From WSZY01 sp964559845 (GTDB taxonomy: Bacteria > Pseudomonadota > Zetaproteobacteria > Mariprofundales > Mariprofundaceae), in assembly GCA_964559845.1 (NCBI GenBank), contig CAZLJF010000042.1, forward strand, positions 1 to 13,825: a stretch of 13,825 nt of DNA. Reading direction: 5' to 3'. The notes beneath the pieces are model-generated. The model did not search any database, had not been told where the DNA came from, and saw nothing but the letters and a program-made list of their open reading frames with translations. The position numbers and the translations under genes were made by a program. This document shows positions 6,998-13,821 of this stretch, in pieces (the stretch's first letter is position 1; every line of letters starts with the position of its first letter).

Positions 6998-8281
6998 ATG
7001 GGTGAGTGGCGTAACCGCATGATTGAAAGAGGTGCGGCCAAATATTACAGAGTGCTTCTCTATGTCGCACTTATGATCACTTCTTCTTTTTCCGTCTATG
7101 ATTTTTCATCGGGCTTATATGCGAAGTCTCAGATAGAATTTCTGATGTTTCTGGGTTTCCTTGTTGTTGCCATCATGCTGAACAGGGGGCTCTTCACGAA
7201 GCAGATTATGCATATAACAATGTTGATCAGCCTGGCCGGCATGCTGGTTATTATGGTGGATGATCCGGTGACGGCGTACTGGTCGCCTGTTCTTGCGGTT
7301 GGTGCCTTTAGCCTGTTTGGGAAAAGAGGCGGATCCTACTGGTCTGCCCTGATAATTTTTTGTTTTGCCCTGCTTCTGATTGCGGACTTATACAGCAACG
7401 AACCTGTCTATACACCCACAATGGTCTTCAATATTATGGCAAGTTATGCCATGGCAACTTTTATTGTCTATCTTCTTTACAAGAAAGATGAAGCGTATTA
7501 TCTGGCTTTTTTAAGGGAAACTGCCGAACGTGATCGGCTGGAGATAGCAAAAACACTGGCCGGCGGTCTGGCGCACCTGATCAACAATGAAATGCAGGCT
7601 GTGGTTGGGAATGCTGAAATTCTCATGGCCTATATACATGACAAGGAAAATGCCGAATATCTCAAAAAAATTATCGAATTGAGTCTCAATGCAAGCAACC
7701 ATGCCAACCAGTTGCTCTCCTATGCCCGGGGCAGTGCATATATGGTACAGGACATCTGCCTGGACGAAATGCTTTCAACGCTGTTGAAGCCGTGGAAAAA
7801 AACATTGCCGGAAAACATTCATGTTACAGTGGATCAGGTAGCGTTTTCACCAGGCTGCGTTGGTGACCCCGTACAGATTGCCCAGGTTTTGATGGGGATA
7901 CTTGAAAATGCGAAAGAGGCTATTGAAGAACGCTTTGTTGATACCGCCGAAGCAGACCGGACCAGATCAGGAAATATTACACTCTCGTTTCAGAAAGAGT
8001 TGTTGAAAAAAGATTGTATGACGCGCGATATGCGGGCGGGGAACTATATCCGGATATCGGTTAAGGATAATGGCTGTGGCATATGCCCGTCCATAAGCAA
8101 CAAAATATTTGAACCTTTTTTCTCGACCAAGTTTTCCGGTCGTGGCATGAATCTGGCTGCTGCCTACGGCATTATCAAAAATCATGGCGGGCATATTGCC
8201 GTTGACAGTACGCCTGGACAGGGGAGTTGTTTCCATATCTGGCTGCCTGCCGGACGGCAATCAGCAGAGGGGGAGGCATGA
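6998..8281 (+). CDS. Membrane sensor histidine kinase, altered catalytic boxes
   Basis: A 427-residue protein with about five or six N-terminal membrane segments (roughly 18-37, 47-62, 69-87, 94-108, 115-131, 140-160) and a cytoplasmic kinase core, with no obvious PAS or HAMP domain. The H-box is AKTLAGGLAHLINNEM with the phosphoacceptor H193; the usual acidic residue after His (HDFNN in this subfamily) is Leu here. The ATPase domain shows the N-box LENAKEAI (302-309), G1 DNGCG (357-361), F-box FEPFFSTK (371-378) and G2 GRGMNLA (381-387), where the usual GRGLGLA carries Asn in place of Gly. AGAGGAGATT precedes the ATG. No response regulator is adjacent, so it is an orphan kinase; its signal and activity are unknown. 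Confidence 0.85.
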   Translation: MGEWRNRMIERGAAKYYRVLLYVALMITSSFSVYDFSSGLYAKSQIEFLMFLGFLVVAIMLNRGLFTKQIMHITMLISLAGMLVIMVDDPVTAYWSPVLAVGAFSLFGKRGGSYWSALIIFCFALLLIADLYSNEPVYTPTMVFNIMASYAMATFIVYLLYKKDEAYYLAFLRETAERDRLEIAKTLAGGLAHLINNEMQAVVGNAEILMAYIHDKENAEYLKKIIELSLNASNHANQLLSYARGSAYMVQDICLDEMLSTLLKPWKKTLPENIHVTVDQVAFSPGCVGDPVQIAQVLMGILENAKEAIEERFVDTAEADRTRSGNITLSFQKELLKKDCMTRDMRAGNYIRISVKDNGCGICPSISNKIFEPFFSTKFSGRGMNLAAAYGIIKNHGGHIAVDSTPGQGSCFHIWLPAGRQSAEGEA

Positions 8282-8313
8282 AAGAGACAGATTGAAGCTG
8301 ATACTTGCCGTTA

Positions 8314-8343
8314 TTTACAAGCCATCTATGCTTGTAGTATAGA
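8314..8343 (+). promoter_or_regulatory. Possible promoter with inverted-repeat operator
   Basis: Upstream of the CBS-domain gene, TTTACA (8314-8319) and TATAGA (8338-8343) are spaced by 18 bases and resemble sigma-70 boxes (5/6 and 4/6). A perfect 7-bp inverted repeat, TACAAGC (8316-8322) and GCTTGTA (8330-8336) with a 7-base spacer, lies between and over the boxes, where a dimeric repressor could bind. The same repeat could act as an RNA hairpin. No T-run follows, so a terminator is unlikely. Confidence 0.35.
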
Positions 8344-8360
8344 AGATTGAGGAGAAAACC

Positions 8361-8816
8361 ATGATCACTGCGCTCGATATCATGAATGCCGACCCCCCGC
8401 ACTGCAATATTGATACGCCGATTCAGGAGATCATCAAACGGTTTGCATCGGAGGATATCTCCGGGATACTGGTTGTGGACGCAGACAAGAGGCTTTATGG
8501 AATCATTACGGAGTCCGACCTCGTTGATCAGCAGGCAAGCCTGCATCTGCCGACAGCCATGGCGATCTTTGATATGGTGATCCCGATCGGTGAGGAGCGT
8601 TTTGAACAGGAACTGGAGCGCATGCAGGCCCTGACTGCGGAAGATCTGATGGCCAGAGAGGTGAAGACCATTGCATCAACCAGCAAGCTGGATGAAATTG
8701 CAGCCATGATGAGTGAGGGCAATATCCATCATCTTCCTGTGATTAACAATGAGGTTGTGGAGGGGCTGATCTCCAAACATGACCTGATCAGGGCACTGGC
8801 AAAGAATCTGAATTAG
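8361..8816 (+). CDS. CBS-domain pair protein
   Basis: A 151-residue soluble protein made of two CBS motifs. CBS1 covers about 5-56 (ALDIMNADPPHCNIDTPIQE to GIITESDLVDQQ); CBS2 covers about 93-148 (TAEDLMAREVKTIASTSKLDE to GLISKHDLIRAL). Such pairs form a Bateman module that binds adenine nucleotides or related ligands and usually reports energy state or regulates a partner. No enzyme domain is attached. GAGGAG precedes the ATG at a normal distance. It lies between the sensor kinase and tsaE with only 20 bases before tsaE, so it may be cotranscribed with tsaE, though it has its own candidate promoter. Partner unknown. Confidence 0.88.
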   Translation: MITALDIMNADPPHCNIDTPIQEIIKRFASEDISGILVVDADKRLYGIITESDLVDQQASLHLPTAMAIFDMVIPIGEERFEQELERMQALTAEDLMAREVKTIASTSKLDEIAAMMSEGNIHHLPVINNEVVEGLISKHDLIRALAKNLN

Positions 8817-8836
8817 GATCTGTTAACACTTTAACC

Positions 8837-9268
8837 ATGACACAAATTCGTCTGCAGAACGAGGCGGCAACAGTTGCCTATGCCAGGGAACTGGCCGCAC
8901 AGATCAGGCCGGGGCAGGTGATCGCGCTTTCCGGTGAACTGGGGGCAGGCAAAAGCGTTTTTGCCCGCGCCTTGATGCGGGCACTTGGTGTGACCGATGA
9001 GGCCCTGCCAAGCCCGACCTTTTCCCTGATCCAGAGCTATGATGGCAGCAATTGCAAGATTGCACACATGGACTGGTATCGATTGGATGATGCTGATGAA
9101 ATAGAAATGCTCGGTGTCCGCGACTATTTCCAGCCACCCTGGATATCCATCATTGAATGGCCGGAACGCGCCTCCGGTCTGTTGCCGCAGGATGCAATCC
9201 GGCTTTATATGCGATGTACAGATGATGATCCGGATGCGAGGTTGATCAGAAAAGAGGGTGCTGCCTGA
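8837..9268 (+). CDS. tsaE: tRNA threonylcarbamoyladenosine biosynthesis ATPase TsaE
   Basis: A 143-residue P-loop ATPase needed with TsaB, TsaC and TsaD to make the t6A37 modification of ANN-decoding tRNAs. The Walker A is GELGAGKS (33-40), followed by PSPTFSLIQSY (58-68), HMDWYRL (77-83) and IIEWPER (105-111), all family signatures. Length is normal (about 150). No strong ribosome binding site is seen before the ATG, so translation may depend on the upstream CBS gene. It is convergent with trhA; 51 bases separate the two stops, with no clear terminator hairpin. Confidence 0.93.
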   Translation: MTQIRLQNEAATVAYARELAAQIRPGQVIALSGELGAGKSVFARALMRALGVTDEALPSPTFSLIQSYDGSNCKIAHMDWYRLDDADEIEMLGVRDYFQPPWISIIEWPERASGLLPQDAIRLYMRCTDDDPDARLIRKEGAA

Positions 9269-9319
9269 CGCAGCCCACCACGGCGGGTGTGAGCGGATCC
9301 GCAACTGCAAGGAGCATAA

Positions 9320-9958
9320 TCAGGCCGCATACCAGAGTACTGCGAAGTAATGGCATGTGGTACCCGCCATTACAAACAGATGCCAGATGAAATGGCCGTA
9401 TCTCAGATGTGAATCGGCCACGAAAAAAAACACACCTATCGTGTAAGCCACACCTCCTGCAACCAGCCACAACAGACCGGATACCGGTATGCGATCATAC
9501 AGCGGACCAACTGCAATCAGAATGAGCCAGCCCATGAGTAAATAAAGGCCGGTGGAGGCGATAGGATGTTCCATCTTATTAAATGCCTTCAGCACCACCC
9601 CGACTACGGCAAGGCCCCAGATGAGCCCGAGGAGTGTCCAGCCCCATTCGCCATAAAGTACGCCAAGCGTGAACGGCGTGTACGTACCGGCGATGAGTAG
9701 AAAGATCGCGGCATGTTCAATGACCTGAAACACATGCCTGGCCTTGCCTGTCGGGAAGGCGTGGTAGAGGGTGGAGGCAAGGTAAAGCAGCACCATGGTC
9801 GCACCAAAGAGACTCGCACCGACAATGAATCCCGTATCTCCACGCCGTACTGCATGCGTAATAAGAAACGGAGTTGCCACAAGTGCCGCAATCAGCCCGA
9901 TACCATGGCTGATGCTGTTCGCGACCTCTTCCCCTCGTGACCGCTCACGACATTCCAT
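9320..9958 (-). CDS. trhA: PAQR / hemolysin III family membrane protein TrhA
   Basis: A 212-residue integral membrane protein with seven predicted helices. Family motifs are present: EEVANSISHGIG (10-21), ASTLYHAF (60-67), EHAAIFLLIAGTYTP (81-95), GGVAYTIGVFFF (167-178) and HFIWHLFVMAGTTCH (189-203). The conserved Ser/His/Asp/His residues of the PAQR metal site are thus kept. Bacterial members (once called hemolysin III, YqfA) affect membrane fluidity and energy balance; haemolytic activity is doubtful. It starts eight bases behind the methyltransferase stop and probably forms a two-gene operon with it. Confidence 0.92.
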   Translation of the reverse strand: MECRERSRGEEVANSISHGIGLIAALVATPFLITHAVRRGDTGFIVGASLFGATMVLLYLASTLYHAFPTGKARHVFQVIEHAAIFLLIAGTYTPFTLGVLYGEWGWTLLGLIWGLAVVGVVLKAFNKMEHPIASTGLYLLMGWLILIAVGPLYDRIPVSGLLWLVAGGVAYTIGVFFFVADSHLRYGHFIWHLFVMAGTTCHYFAVLWYAA

Positions 9959-9966
9959 CCTACGGC

Positions 9967-10821
9967 TTATTTGTCGGCGGAGGCGATCCAGGTGGTGCCT
10001 CTCATGCGCAGGGTTTCGCCTTGTTTCAATGCATCCGCGGCCTTGATTACCTCATCGATATAGTCCGAGCGAGCCGACTCTTCCAGTTGCCTGACGAGTG
10101 CCATGACCGGTGCGGCCAAATCCGATATCGCCTCCCAATAGGCGCGCCCGTCATCAACCTCAATGACATCGATTGCTATCTCTTCCAGTACGATATTCCT
10201 GAAGCCTGCTGATGCGAGGATATCCTGCAAACGCTCCGGGTCTGCAAAAGCAAAAATGCCGGGGGTGCCGGGAGGTGGAACAGGGATGTCCATGTACTTG
10301 CTTAATGTCTTCATGAGCAGACCCACAAATGGATTTTTCTCCGGCGCTGCCCAGCAGGCCAGGCTGATGCGCCCATTCTGCTTCAGCGCCTTATGGGCAG
10401 CAGCGAGGCAGGTCTGCGGCTCTGGCATAAACATCAGACCCCAGCGGATGGTCACCGCATCAAACGAACCTGCTGTGAAATCCAGTGTTTCAGCATCGAT
10501 ACAGTGGAACTCGATATTACCGAGATCCGCTTTTGCGGCTTTCTCGCGGGCAACGGCGAGCATTTCATCGACCAGGTCGGTGCCGATGACCTTGCCGGAC
10601 TCACCGACAATTTTTGCCGCCGATATCGCAGGTTCTCCCGTGCCTGAGGCAATATCAAGCAGCCGGGAGCCGGAGGATATTCCGGACAGTTCAAGCATGC
10701 GTTCGGTGACAGGTGCCGCGCCCTTTTGCAACAGCTCATCACGCCGACACCAGCCTTCGGCAGCCGATGTCCAGTTATTACGTTCGCGTTCTTTTAATTC
10801 GGATTTGTCTGGGTTTTCCAT
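9967..10821 (-). CDS. Class I SAM-dependent methyltransferase
   Basis: A 284-residue soluble methyltransferase of the UbiE/COQ5-like superfamily. Motif I is LLDIASGTGE (54-63), with the acidic end of strand 2 in GTDLVDEML (80-88), CIDAETLDF (107-115) after it, and FDAVTIRWGLMFMP (120-133) as motif IV. The C-terminal half (about 160-284) is a substrate-binding cap with no clue to the acceptor. It is not a good match to true UbiE, which is about 250 residues with a different ending. Base composition is like the core genes. It lies between the cassette-like gene (77 bases upstream) and trhA, and may be the first host gene beyond the integron array. Substrate unknown. Confidence 0.82.
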   Translation of the reverse strand: MENPDKSELKERERNNWTSAAEGWCRRDELLQKGAAPVTERMLELSGISSGSRLLDIASGTGEPAISAAKIVGESGKVIGTDLVDEMLAVAREKAAKADLGNIEFHCIDAETLDFTAGSFDAVTIRWGLMFMPEPQTCLAAAHKALKQNGRISLACWAAPEKNPFVGLLMKTLSKYMDIPVPPPGTPGIFAFADPERLQDILASAGFRNIVLEEIAIDVIEVDDGRAYWEAISDLAAPVMALVRQLEESARSDYIDEVIKAADALKQGETLRMRGTTWIASADK

Positions 10822-10868
10822 ATTTTAACTGCCTTTGAATGGGTTTTGTTATCATGTTCAGCGTTCTC

Positions 10869-10919
10869 ACTTAACGACAAGCTCACCTGCCACTATGCTA
10901 TGTGTAAGCTTTCTTAAAA
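10869..10919 (-). other. attC-like hairpin behind the cassette-like membrane protein gene
   Basis: On the minus strand the end of the 10898-11452 gene runs into AAGCT-TA-CAC, which pairs with GTGAGCTT (about 10880-10887) leaving TA unpaired. The right-hand core GTTAAGT (10875-10869) matches GTTRRRY exactly and equals the complement of the R'' box of cassette A. The left box (TTTTAAG) is a poor match to RYYYAAC. At about 51 bases it is shorter than usual attC sites, so it may be worn or coincidental. Confidence 0.4.
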
Positions 10920-11477
10920 TGATTAAGAATCCTGACTGCATCATCAGTGCGTTTAAATGCATTGCAATAGCCAACCTTGAAATAACCATTCTCCCGTTCT
11001 TTTTTTCTAAAGAATATTTTAGTTAACTTTACATCACTAAAAAATTTATCCACTTCAGCCTCTGTTAAAGTCAACTCAATTGACAGGCCTTTGCATCGAC
11101 TTAAAAACATCTCTTCTTGTATCATACCTATATGTGCCCATGATACTACCAGCCAGTTTGTATTTTTTGTTTCCGGACACTCATTTGGAAAATGAATACC
11201 ATGTTTGTCTGCATAAAAATACGTCCACGATTTCCGATTCCCGGGTCTGATTACAGCCACCAGGAATATCAAACCCATAACAAACAAAGACCATCTAATA
11301 ATGACGGGGGCCTGACCTGCCCATTGATCCCATTGATAAGCTGCCGTAAAAGATGCCAAAGACATTAAAAGCGCCACAAAAGACAGTGCTGCGACTGCCC
11401 ATATTGGCGTTCCATAGTGATATGTTTTATCTGTTTCTTTCAAATCTGACAATTCTTTTTTTTCAATGGATACATAA
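10870..11477 (-). mobile_element. Putative integron gene cassette C, next to the attI-like site
   Basis: The stretch between GTTATGT (11478-11472, minus strand) and GTTAAGT (10875-10869) holds one A+T-rich gene, as a first cassette would. It lies just beyond the intI relic and is divergent from it, which is the position of the first cassette of an integron. The weak attC-like site at its far end keeps confidence moderate. Confidence 0.42.
10898..11452 (-). CDS. Hypothetical two-helix membrane protein
   Basis: A 184-residue protein of no family I recognise. Two hydrophobic helices (about 16-38 and 49-69) are followed by a soluble domain of about 115 residues with alternating strands (YADKHGIHFPN, WLVVSWAHIGMI, GLSIELTLTEAEV, KTKIFF-like stretches). 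The pattern resembles small bacterial PH-like domains seen behind paired helices, but this is only an impression. The start is a TTG at 11452, preceded by eight A and GAA; no clear ribosome binding site exists. Strongly A+T-rich and rich in Lys, unlike its neighbours. The last codons overlap an attC-like hairpin, and the intI relic lies just upstream, so it is probably a cassette gene. Confidence 0.62.
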   Translation of the reverse strand: MSDLKETDKTYHYGTPIWAVAALSFVALLMSLASFTAAYQWDQWAGQAPVIIRWSLFVMGLIFLVAVIRPGNRKSWTYFYADKHGIHFPNECPETKNTNWLVVSWAHIGMIQEEMFLSRCKGLSIELTLTEAEVDKFFSDVKLTKIFFRKKERENGYFKVGYCNAFKRTDDAVRILNHFKKAYT

Positions 11478-11515
11478 CGCCCCGATGAAACCGGGGTGAT
11501 TCATTCCATGTATTA
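11472..11515 (-). other. attI-like site beside the intI relic
   Basis: A core-type GTTATGT (11478-11472, minus strand) lies directly behind a 5-bp hairpin (CCCCG 11480-11484 with CGGGG 11492-11496, 7-base loop). Outside it ATACAT (11470-11475) can pair with ATGTAT (about 11508-11513). It sits between the intI relic and the first cassette-like gene, exactly where attI is expected. attI sites have no fixed sequence outside the core, so the call depends on position. No T-run follows the hairpin on either strand, so it is not a typical terminator. Confidence 0.45.
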
Positions 11516-11636
11516 CCCTCCTATATACGCCCTTGATTTCCTTGATATTGCATATTAAGTGCAAACAAAGGCTCAGGAGTTACTGTGGCCCCATACCCAA
11601 ACAGGGTCAATCAAAAACGATATTTCGCCCGACTTC

Positions 11637-11949
11637 ACTGCACCTGATGGTCAGATGCGTGAAGTTTTATGCTATCGTCACTACGGCGGGAAAACAGAAC
11701 CCTGTTTGAGCCATTTGACTGTTCATCAAAATGTTGCCGTATCAACACAAGCGTTTGCGTGTGCAGGATTTTGATTTCGACAATGGTTATGTCACGGTTC
11801 GTACGGCATTGATTCGGGCGTGAACATTCGCGCGGTACAAAAAATTGATAGGGCACAAAGATGTGAAAACCACCAAGATTTATACTCATGTGTTGCAGCG
11901 AAACCTGCAAAGGGTGACCAGCCCGCCGGACAACCTGAAATGCCGATGA
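11637..11949 (+). pseudogene. intI: Integron integrase (IntI family) relic, multiply deleted
   Basis: Pieces of an integron-type tyrosine recombinase in the right order but three frames. (1) 11649-11750: GQMREVLCYRHYGGKTE, the N-terminal helix motif, then LSHLTVHQNVAVSTQ of the core-binding domain; about 35 residues between them are missing. (2) 11752-11802, another frame: RLRVQDFDFDNGYVTVR, the strand after catalytic Arg I; that Arg box and what precedes it are gone. (3) 11820-11843: VNIRAVQK, then a one-base insertion in an A run (11839-11844), then 11845-11949: LIGHKDVKTTKIYTHVLQR to VTSPPDN, the box with catalytic His and Tyr nucleophile. The HxxR box and the IntI-specific insertion are deleted. 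About 100 of about 320 residues remain. Its stop overlaps the queG start region as ATGA (11946-11949). Surely inactive. Confidence 0.85.
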
Positions 11950-13097
11950 AACAGCAGATTCGCACCCTGGCTGTTGCGCACGGCTTCGATCTTTGCCGGT
12001 TTGCGCGGCCAGAGGTGAAAAGGAAGCATCAGAAGAGCTATGCAAGCTGGATAGATGCAGGCATGCATGGCGAGATGGGTTATATGGCCGAGGAAACTCG
12101 CATTGAGCGACGCAAGCGGCCTGAAACGATGCTGGAGGGCGTTAAAACGGTGATTGCTGTGGCCATGCGCTACACGCCGCCGCCCTACAGCCTGGAACAG
12201 GCCGAATCCGGGCAGGGCAGGGGCGTGATCGCCGCCTACGCGCATGGCGATGATTATCACGATGTGATGAAAAAGCGGCTGAAAGCCTTTGCGCGCGATC
12301 TGGATGCGCTGCTGGGGGCGCATGATCAGCGTGTCTATGTCGATACTGCACCCGTGCTTGAGCATGCGCTGGCTGCATCCGCAGGCATTGGCTGGCAGGG
12401 GAAACATACGCTGACCATTCACCGTGAACATGGCTCCTTCCTGATGCTGGGAGAGATTTTTAGCACGGCAGAAATTGCACCGGATGAGCCTGCGACCTTC
12501 CATTGCGGCAGTTGCACGGCCTGTATCGATATCTGCCCGACCAGGGCAATTGTCGAACCATTTGTTGTTGATGCACGGCTTTGTATCTCTTACCTGACCA
12601 TTGAATTTCGCGGCTTTATCCCGCGTGAATTGCGCCCGCTGATGGGCAATCGCATTTTCGGTTGTGACGATTGCCAAATGGTCTGCCCATGGAACAGGAA
12701 GAGAACGGCCCTGAAGCTGGATCATCTCAAGCCCAGGGACAGGAATATTCTTCCTTCACTGGCCGGACTGTTTACACTGGATGATAAGGGCTTTCGGGAA
12801 CGCTTCCGCAAATCTCCCGTCAAACGGACGGGCAGGGCGGGCCTGCTCAGGAATATCGCCATTGCTATCGGCAACTCAGGCAGTAGCGAGTTTGTTCCGC
12901 TGCTTCTGAATGCCCTGGATGATGTCGAGCCGTTGATCCGGGGACACAGCGCCTGGGCCTTGAGCAGGCTATATCCGCAAAGCATGGATGGAGAAATTGT
13001 CAGGCAATTGACATATCATGCGCAATATGAAACGGATCATGAAGTGCTGCATGAGCTTCATCTGGCCCTCAAAGAGACAGGAGAAATGAACCGATGA
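11940..13097 (+). CDS. queG: Epoxyqueuosine reductase
   Basis: A 385-residue QueG, the cobalamin and iron-sulfur enzyme that reduces epoxyqueuosine to queuosine in tRNA. VDTAPVLEHALA (134-145) carries the catalytic Asp135; GIGWQGKHT (149-157) follows. Two [4Fe-4S] sites are bound by C189-x2-C192-x2-C195-x3-C199 and C242-x2-C245-x3-C249 with C215. The C-terminal part (about 300-380) has HEAT-like repeats for tRNA binding. The frame is open upstream to 11820, but that part is integrase relic; the start is ATG 11940 or 11946 (the latter overlapping the intI stop as ATGA). No good ribosome binding site is visible for either. The gene overlaps gph by four bases. Confidence 0.93.
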   Translation: MPMKQQIRTLAVAHGFDLCRFARPEVKRKHQKSYASWIDAGMHGEMGYMAEETRIERRKRPETMLEGVKTVIAVAMRYTPPPYSLEQAESGQGRGVIAAYAHGDDYHDVMKKRLKAFARDLDALLGAHDQRVYVDTAPVLEHALAASAGIGWQGKHTLTIHREHGSFLMLGEIFSTAEIAPDEPATFHCGSCTACIDICPTRAIVEPFVVDARLCISYLTIEFRGFIPRELRPLMGNRIFGCDDCQMVCPWNRKRTALKLDHLKPRDRNILPSLAGLFTLDDKGFRERFRKSPVKRTGRAGLLRNIAIAIGNSGSSEFVPLLLNALDDVEPLIRGHSAWALSRLYPQSMDGEIVRQLTYHAQYETDHEVLHELHLALKETGEMNR

Positions 13098-13762
13098 CCT
13101 CCAAAACTATACCCAAGGCATTTATATTTGATCTGGACGGAACCCTTGTGGATGCACTGCCGGATATCCGGGCCAATGCCAACCGGGCATTGAGGCAGTG
13201 CGGTTACGATTTCCAGATGACACTGGAGGAGACGCAACCGCATGTCGGCGGCGGCGCCCAGAAGCTTGCCTCCAATGTGCTGGGCAAGCCGATGGATGAT
13301 CCGGCTACGATAGAGCTATACCACGCCTTTGCCGATATCTACGAACAGCATCCGGTTGATTTCGGCGCGCCGTTTCCGGGCGTGATGGAGGTGCTGGATG
13401 CGTTGAAGGAGCGGGGCATTCCAATGTCGGTTGTGACAGCCAAACCGGCCAAGGCGCGTGTGAAGGTGCTGGAGCAGATGGAGTTGACCCCGTACCTGAC
13501 ACTGGCCCTGTCGCCGGAAGACGGTTTTGCCAAAAAGCCGGCGCCGGACATGCTTTACGAGTGTTGCCGCGCCATGGGTGTTGAACCATCGGCAACGGTT
13601 ATGGTGGGTGATACCCGCTTTGATGTGGAGGCCGGCTTTAATGCAGGCTGCCATAGTGTCGCCTTTGCCGAGCATGGCTATCAGGATCTGCCGGAAGAGT
13701 ATGCCGGGCGCGTTGTTTCCCTTGCAAATTTTACCGACCTGCTGAAGCTGCTTGATAATTAG
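13094..13762 (+). CDS. gph: Phosphoglycolate phosphatase (HAD family)
   Basis: A 222-residue HAD-superfamily phosphatase. Motif I is FDLDGTLVD (12-20) with nucleophile D13 and acid D15; motif II SVVTAK (112-117) holds T115; motif III KKPAPD (147-152) holds the Lys; motif IV VGDTRFDVEAG (171-181) holds D173 and D177. The helical cap (about 21-90) with THVGGG-like PHVGGGAQKL and the overall length match Gph, which removes 2-phosphoglycolate. Its ATG overlaps the queG stop (ATGA, 13094-13097), so the two are translationally coupled. Other small HAD phosphatases are possible, but Gph fits best. Confidence 0.88.
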   Translation: MTSKTIPKAFIFDLDGTLVDALPDIRANANRALRQCGYDFQMTLEETQPHVGGGAQKLASNVLGKPMDDPATIELYHAFADIYEQHPVDFGAPFPGVMEVLDALKERGIPMSVVTAKPAKARVKVLEQMELTPYLTLALSPEDGFAKKPAPDMLYECCRAMGVEPSATVMVGDTRFDVEAGFNAGCHSVAFAEHGYQDLPEEYAGRVVSLANFTDLLKLLDN

Positions 13763-13793
13763 TTAACAGACCCGGCGGGCTCAAAATAGAAGT

Positions 13794-13821
13794 GCAACAC
13801 TTTACGGAGGTAAAGTGTTGC
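13794..13821. repeat. Perfect 12-bp inverted repeat at the right edge
   Basis: GCAACACTTTAC (13794-13805) and GTAAAGTGTTGC (13810-13821) form a perfect stem around a GGAG loop. The loop with the next base reads GGAGG, a ribosome binding site, and an ATG is the last codon of the window (13823-13825); a GTG (13814-13816) lies closer. It may be a leader hairpin controlling a following gene, an operator, or the stem of a terminator for gph whose T-run is not present within the five visible bases. Confidence 0.55.

Noticed and set aside
9269..9319. Bidirectional terminator between tsaE and trhA
   Set aside because: Only a 4-bp CACC/GGTG pairing is visible and no T-run follows.
9967..10821. Methyltransferase gene as another integron cassette
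   Set aside because: Its composition matches the core genes, it is followed after eight bases by trhA without an attC, and no core site lies at its 3' end.
11479..11496. CCCCG/CGGGG hairpin as a terminator
   Set aside because: No T-run follows on either strand, and it sits beside a core site in attI position.
11587..11611. LexA-like box (CTGT ... ACAG) before the intI relic
   Set aside because: The half-sites are about 14 bases apart instead of 8, so it does not match the SOS box.
11559..11774. 71-codon open frame as an independent gene
   Set aside because: Its second half is IntI-like fragments and its end is a shifted reading of the next integrase piece; it is part of the relic.
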